A stretch of 64,000 nt of DNA, taken from NCBI GenBank assembly GCA_051061015.1, contig JBPFEG010000065.1, positions 1-64,000 on the forward strand, given 5' to 3'. Origin of the DNA: Methylomicrobium sp051061015 (GTDB lineage: Bacteria > Pseudomonadota > Gammaproteobacteria > Methylococcales > Methylomonadaceae). Numbering within the stretch: the stretch's first letter is position 1; each line of letters starts with the position of its first letter. The notes under the pieces are model-generated. The model searched no databases, had not been told where the DNA came from, and saw only the letters and a program-made list of their open reading frames with translations. Of the stretch, positions 53,513-61,367 are shown in pieces. The position numbers were made by a program, and so were the translations under genes.

Positions 53513-54937
53513 ATGATCGGCTTATATTCAATGAAATGGGCGGCAAGTCAAGAGATCCGGAAATTGAAGTCATTGAAAAAAATTTCGGATAGCCTGCCGA
53601 CTAAGAGAATAACCCTGACTTTCGTGCTGTTAGCAGCCAGCTTGCTCAGCGCTTGCCGACTTTATCCTTATACAGACGTGTTTGAGTTTCCGCCGCCGAC
53701 TGTAACCTTTCCCCCGGATGAGGTAAGCGAGCCGCCGCAGAAACTTGCCGGCATCGCCACCCGCCACTTTACAGTCGCCAAAAATCGCGGCATCGTTGGT
53801 GGTCTTGCAGTTATCAGCACACATGAGGGCGATACGTTGCCCGACATTGCCCGGCATTTCGGTCTGGGCTATGCCGAGATCACTCTCGCCAACCCCGACG
53901 TCCGGCCGTGGACTCCTCAAATGAACGCACGCGTACTGCTGCCGTTGCAGTTCATCCTGCCTGATACGCCGCGCCAAGGCATCGTGGTCAATTTGGCGAA
54001 CATGCGGCTGTTTTATTATTCGGTGAAACAGCCGGGCACCTTGTTTACCTATCCGATCGGTATCGGCCGCGAAAATTGGAATACCCCCCTAGGACAAACC
54101 ACTATTATTGCAAAAAAGGCAAACCCTGTATGGGCTCCCCCGGAATCCATACGGCGCGAACATGCAGAAAAAGGCGACCCACTGCCCGCCGTGGTGCCCC
54201 CCGGACCCGACAATCCGCTCGGCGATTACGCGCTATCACTTGGTTTTAATAGCTATCTGATCCACGGCACCAACAAGCCTTATAGCGTCGGCATGCAGGC
54301 CACCCATGGTTGTGTGCGGCTTTATCCCGAAGATATCAAAGCCCTGTTCAAGAAAACTTCGGTCGGAACGCGGGTCAGGATTGTTCATCAGCCTTATTTG
54401 GTGGCATGGGACGGCGATAGGCTTTATCTGGAGGCTCATGAGCCGCTGGAAAAATGGGCGGGCCAGAAAAAACAGCTGCAAAAGTCTCTATTGAAAAAAC
54501 TGCACCGAACCGCCGACCAGAAAGGCTTGGCCGTGGATTGGAAAAAAGTCGACCGCATTCTGCAACGCGCCGACGGCATTCCCACCCCGATACTGGCACC
54601 CAGCCTGGAATTGCCGGAACTCGTCGCCACAGCACCGGAACTGCAACACCCTGGACAATTCTACGGTCAACCGGTGCGGGTAGAATTGACCGACAGCAAC
54701 TGGGCGCTTCTAGTCGCCGACTTCGACAATGCGACGAGGGCGCAACAGCTGGCGATGATGCTCACTCATCAAGGCCCGCCAATTCCCGCACAAAAAGTTG
54801 AAAAAAACGGCATTTATCAAGTGATCGCCGGCCCCTTCAACAAACGAAAGGAAGCCCAATCGGCTGCCTTGCGTATCAATCGGGATTTCGAGATGGATGT
54901 CAAGCTGTTACGGCCAAGGACGGCGGGCGAACCATAG
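53513..54937 (+). CDS. L,D-transpeptidase lipoprotein with LysM-like and SPOR domains
   Basis: 474 aa. Lipobox LLSAC near residue 48 makes an envelope lipoprotein. A LysM-like module follows (STHEGDTLPDIARHFGLGYA). The YkuD catalytic domain has NSYLIHGTNKPYSVGMQATH and the nucleophile Cys in HGCVRL (about 265); it forms 3-3 cross-links or attaches Braun lipoprotein. The C-terminal SPOR domain (about 395-470: DSNWALLVADFDNATRAQQL) binds denuded septal peptidoglycan. A truncated copy of its last quarter is at 44357-44743. It follows the response regulator by 104 bp. Confidence 0.9.
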   Translation: MIGLYSMKWAASQEIRKLKSLKKISDSLPTKRITLTFVLLAASLLSACRLYPYTDVFEFPPPTVTFPPDEVSEPPQKLAGIATRHFTVAKNRGIVGGLAVISTHEGDTLPDIARHFGLGYAEITLANPDVRPWTPQMNARVLLPLQFILPDTPRQGIVVNLANMRLFYYSVKQPGTLFTYPIGIGRENWNTPLGQTTIIAKKANPVWAPPESIRREHAEKGDPLPAVVPPGPDNPLGDYALSLGFNSYLIHGTNKPYSVGMQATHGCVRLYPEDIKALFKKTSVGTRVRIVHQPYLVAWDGDRLYLEAHEPLEKWAGQKKQLQKSLLKKLHRTADQKGLAVDWKKVDRILQRADGIPTPILAPSLELPELVATAPELQHPGQFYGQPVRVELTDSNWALLVADFDNATRAQQLAMMLTHQGPPIPAQKVEKNGIYQVIAGPFNKRKEAQSAALRINRDFEMDVKLLRPRTAGEP

Positions 54938-55090
54938 GCCTCCCTCAACACTCTCAAAACTTTCGCACTGAGAGTTCTAATAGTATTGTTAGTATTGTCG
55001 TTTTTTATTTTTATCCCTGTCAAAAATTTATTTCGTGTGTTGAAGCATCAAACCTTTTTCGTCCAATACCTCTCTTTCGTATGAAAGAGT

Positions 55091-55468
55091 TTATAATCCT
55101 CGTCCGATCACCTTATTGATCGCATCAAGCAATATCTGACCGTCAACCGGCTTTCTCAAAAAAGCGGCAATCCCTTTATTAATTACGCGCTCGTAGGTTT
55201 CCTCATTATCATCGCCGGTAATCACGATTACCGGCAGTTTCAAGTCCGACTGCGCCAGGCGATCCAAAACCGTATAGCCGTTCATTGGCATCATGTTTAG
55301 ATCCAGCACAACACAATCCGGCCTCTCCTTTTCCAGAAAGCGCAAGAAATCGACACCGCTAAGGAAGGTATACGCCGTAAGCCCGGCGGAACGCAGCAAT
55401 CGTTCCAACCCCTTACAGATCGACTCTTCGTCGTCAACGACGGCAATAACTATTTTATCACTGTTCAT
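55091..55468 (-). CDS. Orphan single-domain response regulator (CheY-like receiver)
   Basis: 125 aa, receiver only: IAVVDDEESICKGLERLL, phospho-Asp56 in CVVLDLNMMPMNG, Thr/Gly in VIVITGDDNEETYERV and Lys in AFLRKPVDGQIL. It is closest in style to the FixJ receiver of the nearby two-component regulator but has no output domain, so it would act by protein contact or as a phosphate sink. A dyad site TTGGACTTTAGCCTAA lies 39-54 bp before its start, where a promoter operator would sit. Confidence 0.92.
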   Translation of the reverse strand: MNSDKIVIAVVDDEESICKGLERLLRSAGLTAYTFLSGVDFLRFLEKERPDCVVLDLNMMPMNGYTVLDRLAQSDLKLPVIVITGDDNEETYERVINKGIAAFLRKPVDGQILLDAINKVIGRGL

Positions 55469-55506
55469 AAGGGGCGTACTTTAACGGCTTCGACGGCATG
55501 GCGCTA

Positions 55507-55522
55507 TTGGACTTTAGCCTAA
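55507..55522. promoter_or_regulatory. Dyad site, copy 2 (TTGGACTTTAGCCTAA)
   Basis: Same 16-bp dyad as copy 1, again preceded by GCTA; identical to it over 15 bases GCTATTGGACTTTAG. It covers the stop of the META-domain gene and lies just upstream of the orphan receiver gene. Confidence 0.5.
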
Positions 55523-56481
55523 TATCTAGCGTTATTGGAAACCTGGCCACCATTCCCGAAAATTAACCTTTCTCCCCCCATCACCAGGTTCAACACGAGT
55601 TTGTTATCGCGCACTTCGAAACTGACCGTCTCGGTCAAATCCCTCAGATATTCAGAATAACGGGATTCCGGCCCGCACTCGGCCAGGGTTGCCGCCCCCG
55701 GCACAATCTTGATCGTTGCACCGTTCCGGGTGTATTGGCCCTGCATCCGGTTACAATCGGCTTTGACCCGGTAAGTACCGTCCGCAAGAAAATGCAATGT
55801 GTATTTATTCGGGTCGTCGATCACAACACCACGCGCATGAAAAGGGTCCTCGTAACGCTCCCATTGCCAGAGGATACCGGTGATGGTGGACTCCGCAGCG
55901 AGCGGGACCACCGAATCGGTCACCTGATTGGTCAGCAGCCTCCACTTGCCGTCCTGCAGTTCATAGGCCTGCTTCACCTGCTGCGTAGGACAACACACAG
56001 GATTGGCAGGATGCGGTTGCAGCATTTCCAGGCGGACCTGACCGTCGGCAATCGCAAAGCGGCGGGTCTGCACGTGGTCGCCGAGCAAAAGACTGGCCTG
56101 TTGGTGGCTGGCATGGCCGGTATTCCGCATCGCGACAAGATACCTGAACGTACCTGAACCTCCGCTTTGCACGGCAAGAATTACCGCCGCATCCGCGATC
56201 CCATCATCATCCAGATCGCCGATCGCGAACTTCTCCAGATCCACTTTATGGATCTGCGTGCGGCCCTGACCGTACTGGTGCTTGAACTCGCCCTTGGCGA
56301 GCCGGAACTCGCCCACCGACTCGATCCGGTACGAAGCATTGGCAAGATCACTTTCGGTTAACGCCCGCTGCGCCCTGTTCTGACTGGATTCGGCTGGCTT
56401 GCCGCCGGAAGTCGTGCCGCATGCGGTGATCAAGATGTGCGCCATCAAAGCCGTGATGAGCAGCAATTTATCGGTTTTCAT
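55519..56481 (-). CDS. META-domain lipoprotein (HslJ-like)
   Basis: 320 aa. Signal peptide with lipobox ITACG. The middle part (DLDDDGIADAAVILAVQSGG) reads as a calcium-like D-x-D-x-D repeat with Ig-like strands; the C-terminal META domain has YTLHFLADGTYRVKADCNRM, NGATIKIVPGAATLAECGPE and a last strand. META/HslJ proteins are envelope stress proteins linked to novobiocin and heat response in E. coli; here only the domain is shared. Its stop overlaps a dyad site. Confidence 0.82.
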   Translation of the reverse strand: MKTDKLLLITALMAHILITACGTTSGGKPAESSQNRAQRALTESDLANASYRIESVGEFRLAKGEFKHQYGQGRTQIHKVDLEKFAIGDLDDDGIADAAVILAVQSGGSGTFRYLVAMRNTGHASHQQASLLLGDHVQTRRFAIADGQVRLEMLQPHPANPVCCPTQQVKQAYELQDGKWRLLTNQVTDSVVPLAAESTITGILWQWERYEDPFHARGVVIDDPNKYTLHFLADGTYRVKADCNRMQGQYTRNGATIKIVPGAATLAECGPESRYSEYLRDLTETVSFEVRDNKLVLNLVMGGERLIFGNGGQVSNNARY

Positions 56482-56913
56482 TTTTACCCCTCATTTTATT
56501 AAACGCTATTTCAAACTCTCCTTATGCCAATGTCGTCTTTTGGCATCAGCACCGGCATGACGGTCAAAAGGGATATGGCTAAAATCCTCCGCCCCAGCGG
56601 TACTGTCAGGCGATACCAACAATATCGAAATCGCTGCCGCTACGGCTGTAGATGCCGGTGCTGCCGTAGAGTTTGATCGAATGCTGCCGGGTAATAGGAG
56701 GTAGTTTTGAGTAAATTGGAACCCTTAGCACCGGATGGCTAAGGCGATTAGCAGAAAGACTTTTGGCTCCGTTTATGAGCCCGGACAGGACGGTTGATGC
56801 ACTGCTCGCGTGAAGGTATCGACTCTTTAGGACATTTCAAATTAATGACAACGCTGTCGGATTGCCGCTGATTTGGCAATCCGACAATTTCGGGGTATTC
56901 GTTGGATTATTAC
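56482..56913. other. Gap with a porin relic
   Basis: Apart from the relic at 56579-56689 and a TGCCAA/TTGGCA hairpin at about 56525-56543, no gene or element is seen. Confidence 0.4.
56579..56689 (-). pseudogene. C-terminal relic of a MetA-type outer-membrane transporter
   Basis: The minus strand encodes HSIKLYGSTGIYSRSGSDFD, IVGIA, an in-frame TGA (56606-56608) in place of a Trp codon, then QYRWGGGF and a stop at 56579-56581. This is the conserved end of the phenol-MetA-type porin family (PF13557), whose last strand ends in Y-R-W-G-x-G-F. Only about 37 codons remain, so the gene is dead. Confidence 0.6.
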
Positions 56914-58050
56914 TCAATTCCCCTGTATTGTAACAACCGGCTGTTGGACCTTGTCCCCTTTCTCCGCCAGCGTCATGATGATCATCAGGAACGAAAAGAT
57001 GCTTTTTGACCTGAAGTCGCGGTCATCGATCCAATACCAGTTGTCGCGATATTTGACTGCAGCAAAGGCATCTTCCGGCGACGAATTTTCCGAATGAATC
57101 CTGATCAAAGGCGGCAGCGGCTGGGCTCCTGCTGGCTTCGGAATCGGCGCGTAAGTTCGCCGTTCCGCAATGTGTTCGGGCGGCACTTCGACATTGGAAC
57201 CCAACAAATTCAAGATTTGAAATCCGGAATGGGTCTGCACAGCAACCACGTCATCTTTTTCGGTCATCGCTCCGTAGACAACCTTGAACTCATTCAGATC
57301 GGACCGCAGGCCCAACAGTTTCCTGACCAGTTTCCTATCGGCCTCAACCTCGGGAGGAAGATCCTTCCGACTGATGACCATTACCGTACCCTCCTGCTTC
57401 GTCTCGGGGGACATTTCCACCCTCAAGCCGACCGCACCCGAAGCCTGGAGACGCTGCAGAGCCGCCAACAACGCGGCGAAATCGGGATCCATCGCACTGC
57501 CTCGTGCTCCGCCTTTGCCGTTCGAAACTCCGTTAATACTTTGCGCCCCGACCTGAAGGAGCATGTCTACAGGCCAGCCTTGCTCTATAAGCCTGAACAG
57601 GTTAGGAGGCGGGATAGGCGTCATCAAGACTTGTAGAAAATGGGCGCCCGTCAGCGGCGTGTAGGTGATCGTCGGACGATCGGTGTAGGTTGCCGCGGAC
57701 CCTAGGTTCAAGATATCGCCCACCGCACTGGCGCCATTGAGCGATGCCCCCACCGTCAGGGCCCCCTGTAACTGGTAGCCGCTGATAATTTGTCCCACTT
57801 CCAGGAACACCGGCGTATCGGCATAGCGCATCTTGACAATATTGAGCAAGGTTTGCTGTTTCCAGGAACTCGCGATCGCGTTGATGTAATCGAAACGGTC
57901 GCGATCCACGCTCGAGGGACCAAAGCTCGAGCATCCCGGCAAACTGAGCACGATGCCCGCCAACAGGGAGAGGCGGCCGAGTGCAACCCGAGCGGAGGCC
58001 GCATCCCGGTATTTCAGGCGGCGTTTTAAAAGACTGCCAGACCAGGCCAT
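56914..58050 (-). CDS. Hypothetical lipoprotein of an uncharacterised membrane pair
   Basis: From the ATG at 58050 (GGAG nine bases upstream; a TTG five codons earlier is less likely) 378 aa. The long basic n-region SLLKRRLKYRDAASARVALG precedes helix LSLLAGIVLSLPGC with the lipid Cys near 40. The mature part has FDYINAIASSWKQQTLLNIV, VFLEVGQIISGYQLQGALTV and AVKYRDNWYWIDDRDFRSKS. I recognise no named domain. It lies 58 bp after a multi-spanning membrane protein gene on the same strand, and the two probably work together. Confidence 0.65.
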   Translation of the reverse strand: MAWSGSLLKRRLKYRDAASARVALGRLSLLAGIVLSLPGCSSFGPSSVDRDRFDYINAIASSWKQQTLLNIVKMRYADTPVFLEVGQIISGYQLQGALTVGASLNGASAVGDILNLGSAATYTDRPTITYTPLTGAHFLQVLMTPIPPPNLFRLIEQGWPVDMLLQVGAQSINGVSNGKGGARGSAMDPDFAALLAALQRLQASGAVGLRVEMSPETKQEGTVMVISRKDLPPEVEADRKLVRKLLGLRSDLNEFKVVYGAMTEKDDVVAVQTHSGFQILNLLGSNVEVPPEHIAERRTYAPIPKPAGAQPLPPLIRIHSENSSPEDAFAAVKYRDNWYWIDDRDFRSKSIFSFLMIIMTLAEKGDKVQQPVVTIQGN

Positions 58051-58107
58051 ATTATTGTTCTCCAACTCCCAAGTTACCGATTCTGTTTTTCAATCTCTTT
58101 TCCCGAA

Positions 58108-59298
58108 TCATAATAAAATCCCCACCAAACGCTTAATCAGATCTTCCAGGGAAATCAGCGTCAATGTCAGCGGCAGCAACGGCGCCAGGACTGCAATGGC
58201 AGTTTGCAACACAGCGGTTTTACTGAACGGAAACGGCCGCATCGTCTGTACTACGTCAAAACTGCCCGCCAGGTCATTTAAGGATTGAATATCGCCGCTG
58301 CCGACCAAGGGCTCATCCGGGGGTACTCCTCCGCGCAGCCATTTATCGTCAAATTCACGAACGTAGCGGTTCGCCAGTGCGCCATACTCAAGTAAACCCT
58401 GCCGCCTGGTTTGCGCCAAGCGGGGGGCGAACACGCACAAGGGGCCGAGCACGAGCAAGCAGAAGAAAACCACAGCGGCTGCGATCTCGGGTTTAAAATC
58501 TAATAATGTTTTGCCCTCGTAGAAAATATGGTTGGCGATCAGGCCTGCCAGCAAAGCGCCTTGAGACAGCAGTAACGGCATAAACGCCGCCGCGCTTCCG
58601 CCGAGAAAACCAAGCCCCGCTGCGCGATCGGGATGCGTCGGCACGAGATGCAGATCCAGCCTCGAAACCTGCCACAAAAACCGTGCCCAGATGAAAATGC
58701 GAAAAACCCAGCGATAAGCAAGGAATTGATAAACCGGAATGCTGACAAAGGCGTACCAATACCCAGCCAGTGAATATGCCCGATGCCCATCCACGATGGC
58801 CGCATACCAGGTGGCTGATTCCAGCGCCATCTGACTTGACCAGAGATAATGCAAAGCTGTCCATACCAGGACAATCAGCAATACCTCGATCACTACGGAA
58901 TTACGCAGACGCATCGCAGAGACGATAAGGGCTTCGAACTCCGGGAAAGATCGCACAGGAACAATCCCGCGCTCGATAAATTGCCGGACGACCAGCCTGA
59001 TCCGCTGATGGACCACGAGCTCCGCGACCAACAGCAGTGGCAAGGCCACAAGAAAGCGGACGTGTACATCCACGTCATAAATAAAAGGAACCTTAATAGC
59101 GCCGCCTAGCGCCTCACCGCTCAACACCGAAAACAACAACAACGGCAACCAGGTAAATAGGGAAAAGAAAATCAATCGGCGCTTGACCAAACCCAGCGCA
59201 TTGGTGGTTAGCCCCGCGCGGATAAAAAGCTGAAAGAGCGGACCACCCAATACCAGGGAAAAATCATCGGACTTCATTTTGTCGGCTGAATAGTGCAT
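58108..59298 (-). CDS. Hypothetical multi-spanning membrane protein
   Basis: 396 aa. About seven hydrophobic helices: RLIFFSLFTWLPLLLFSVLS, VRFLVALPLLLVAELVVH, VVIEVLLIVLVWTALHYLW, AFMPLLLSQGALLAGLIANH and others. Between helices lie conserved charged pieces LDLHLVPTHPDRAAGLGFLG and LARRLAQTRRQGL-like stretches. No transport signature is seen. Its neighbour is the lipoprotein above. No family is assigned; the start may be the ATG at 59298 or the Met eight codons later. Confidence 0.65.
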   Translation of the reverse strand: MHYSADKMKSDDFSLVLGGPLFQLFIRAGLTTNALGLVKRRLIFFSLFTWLPLLLFSVLSGEALGGAIKVPFIYDVDVHVRFLVALPLLLVAELVVHQRIRLVVRQFIERGIVPVRSFPEFEALIVSAMRLRNSVVIEVLLIVLVWTALHYLWSSQMALESATWYAAIVDGHRAYSLAGYWYAFVSIPVYQFLAYRWVFRIFIWARFLWQVSRLDLHLVPTHPDRAAGLGFLGGSAAAFMPLLLSQGALLAGLIANHIFYEGKTLLDFKPEIAAAVVFFCLLVLGPLCVFAPRLAQTRRQGLLEYGALANRYVREFDDKWLRGGVPPDEPLVGSGDIQSLNDLAGSFDVVQTMRPFPFSKTAVLQTAIAVLAPLLPLTLTLISLEDLIKRLVGILL

Positions 59299-59404
59299 AG
59301 GATTTCAATATCAAAAAGTCAGGATATTTGGAAAAAAGTAATTAACAAGGGTTTCTTTATGTCTCATTACATCCTGCCTTGCTATTCCTTCCGAAACTTG
59401 CGTC

Positions 59405-59677
59405 TCATCTTAAGCACTCGGTTTCATAACGTTGCTGTAACGCAAATTTGCGCTGCGGTTTACCGCTCAAGGCTTTTATTTGCTTGCTCATCTCCTGACA
59501 TTGGTTGGATAACTGTTTCTCGGAAGACTGATAATTTTCGTCGTCCATCCAAGAGGAATCTTTGGAAGTATCTTTATAAAAACTCGAAGAATCCAATTTC
59601 AGATCAAGTGGTTTTTTTTCGGCATTGCCAATGGATGGCACCATGAGAACTAGCAAAAATAATGACCAATTTTTCAT
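59405..59677 (-). CDS. Small secreted protein (90 aa)
   Basis: From the ATG at 59677 (GAAGG eight bases before): signal peptide MKNWSLFLLVLMVPSIGNAE, then a charged Ser/Asp/Lys-rich mature part (KLDSSSFYKDTSKDSSWMDD) and a helical tail with two Cys. No family is recognised. It lies between divergently arranged envelope genes. Confidence 0.55.
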   Translation of the reverse strand: MKNWSLFLLVLMVPSIGNAEKKPLDLKLDSSSFYKDTSKDSSWMDDENYQSSEKQLSNQCQEMSKQIKALSGKPQRKFALQQRYETECLR

Positions 59678-59882
59678 TAATAACCTTCGGGTTGAAATGG
59701 GGATCAAAAATTGCTTCCAAAATTTATCACTTTTATCGTCAGCTTTACTAGATAATTTACCTTTAAAGTTGCCAGAGTCGGCTTTTCGATAGAGTTATAT
59801 TGACAACACTACGTCTTTAAAAGACACTGTGGTTGTAGTAGAGAATTTTTCGCATGTGAACAGAAACTAGAGGACATTCCCT

Positions 59883-60269
59883 ATGCAACTAAAACATCCA
59901 ATATCCCCCTTATTGTTGGCTTTATTGGTCAATGGCGCTGCAACAGCGGACGTTACCGATCAAGATTTCGTAGCCCAAAAGACGCAAAACTTAATTAACC
60001 TTTGTACGTCATCGCTGCAAGATCCCCGTTATCGTGAAGCGATTCATTTTTGCCATGGTTATTTAGTCGGAGCCTATCATTATTATCAGGCCCAGACGGC
60101 AGATAAGGCTGAACTAAAGTTCCTCTGTGCTCCGGAGCCTAAGCCATCGCGCAACGAGACAATCGCCCAGTTTGTTTCATGGGCGCAGAAACATCCGCAA
60201 TACATGAACGAAATGCCGGTCGAAACTGAATTCAGATTTTTAGCCGAAAAATTTCCATGTAACAAATAA
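59883..60269 (+). CDS. Rap1a/Tai-immunity-like secreted protein
   Basis: 128 aa. Signal peptide to about ATADV. Three of four expected Cys are spaced as in the Rap1a/Tai-type family (LINLCTSSLQDPRYREAIHF, CHGYLVGAYHYYQAQ, FLCAPEPKP, ending EKFPCNK). Members include T6SS amidase immunity proteins, but most are simple periplasmic proteins; no effector gene is near. AGAGGA precedes the ATG. A glycine-zipper lipoprotein follows 17 bp later. Confidence 0.65.
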   Translation: MQLKHPISPLLLALLVNGAATADVTDQDFVAQKTQNLINLCTSSLQDPRYREAIHFCHGYLVGAYHYYQAQTADKAELKFLCAPEPKPSRNETIAQFVSWAQKHPQYMNEMPVETEFRFLAEKFPCNK

Positions 60270-60286
60270 ACGAAAGAGGATACAAC

Positions 60287-60556
60287 ATGAAAAGACTTTC
60301 GATTTTAGTCATGGCCTTAGTGGCCACTATTAATTTGTCGGGTTGCGCCGGCATGACGGATACTCAGCAACGCACTACGACCGGAACTTTGGGTGGCGCG
60401 GCGGCAGGATCGGTAATCGGGGCGATTGCAGGCAATGCCGGCATGGGGGCTGCAATTGGCGCAGGCGCAGGCCTCGTGGGCGGGTATTTATATGACAAAC
60501 ACAAAAAAACCGAACAACGCGCCTACGAACAAGGGCGAAGAGATGCCCAACAATAA
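60287..60556 (+). CDS. Glycine-zipper lipoprotein
   Basis: 89 aa. Lipobox NLSGCAG (Cys20). The body is a glycine-zipper: GTLGGAAAGSVIGAIAG and GMGAAIGAGAGLVGGYLYD, pairs of G-x3-G helices that can oligomerise in membranes, then a polar tail with KHKKTEQRAYEQGRR. Such YmgG/OmpA-type glycine-zipper proteins sit in the outer membrane and respond to envelope stress. Probably cotranscribed with the gene 17 bp upstream. Confidence 0.8.
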   Translation: MKRLSILVMALVATINLSGCAGMTDTQQRTTTGTLGGAAAGSVIGAIAGNAGMGAAIGAGAGLVGGYLYDKHKKTEQRAYEQGRRDAQQ

Positions 60557-60700
60557 TCTTGCTCCTGAGAGGGGCTCCCGGAATGTTCTCTTCCCTAGTG
60601 TCCACCTGAAAGTAAAGTGGGCACTATCCGGGGCCTCTTGATGACCGGCTCAAAAACCAGCTTAACGGACGCATAGACCTTCAGCGTCAGAAAAGCCGAA

Positions 60701-60997
60701 TCAGTCGTTTTGTTTGATATCCCGTGCGGATTGGCGGGCTTTTTGTTTGACACTCCGCTTAGTTTGCCGACATTCCGGGCCACTTCGGCTGGCGTCGCGG
60801 CATTGCGCCTTGATATCCCTGCCAACTTCTCGACCTTGCTGCCTTGTATCCTGCGCTCCCTGCCTGTCATCCCGGCGATCATCGCGCCGTTCCATGCCCG
60901 GCGTTTCGGAGTAAGCGGGCGCCGACCAGACCAGCGGTCCGGCTACGCTAACAGCCAAAGTTAAAATGCTAACCTGAAAACAAGTCATACGATTCAT
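60701..60997 (-). CDS. Small secreted basic/acidic-repeat protein, copy A
   Basis: 98 aa from the ATG at 60997 (AGGAGA upstream). Signal peptide MNRMTCFQVSILTLAVSVAG to about PAYSE. The mature part is RRDDRRDDRQGAQDTRQQGR followed by a charged helix with two Cys and a K-Q-N-D end. The same protein, in inverted orientation, is at 63557-63850, with near-identical DNA over about 90 bp. Function unknown; the high charge suggests a periplasmic stress or polyelectrolyte-binding protein. Confidence 0.75.
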   Translation of the reverse strand: MNRMTCFQVSILTLAVSVAGPLVWSAPAYSETPGMERRDDRRDDRQGAQDTRQQGREVGRDIKAQCRDASRSGPECRQTKRSVKQKARQSARDIKQND

Positions 60998-61367
60998 ACT
61001 CTCTCTCCTGTGATTAATCCCCTGGACGCAAAAATGTGAATGGTATCTCTTCTCGAAACCTATGTGGACGCCTCGTTTATTGCATGCCAGGTTTTTCAAT
61101 TTTTAATAAAAATTAAGACCAAAATTACAGCCGTATATTCCGTCTCTTAGAGAGGTTTTTCTACTTCAGGCTCATCATGTTTTCGATCTCCGTCGGGAGC
61201 TGTGCAGCATCGCGTTTAACTTCTTCTCGCCTGTCGACTCCATGACTATCCTCGATAATCTCGTTTTCACGTTGCTCATTGCTTGACTGCGTTTTACCCG
61301 AAGCGCAACATTTGGCTGAAAATGGGCGAGAAAGCCCTTTGAAATTGTTAGCAGCGTCGACGACGGA
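60998..61367. other. Gap with no recognised gene
   Basis: Between copy A and the patatin gene. A small TCTCT-TAG-AGAGG hairpin followed by TTTTT at about 61141-61160 is the only structure seen. Confidence 0.3.

Noticed and set aside
60566..60640. IS-like inverted arms GTGTCCAC / GTGGGCAC and a GC-rich stem after the glycine-zipper gene
   Set aside because: The arms are short and imperfect, no transposase is present, and the larger stem has several mismatches and no T-run.
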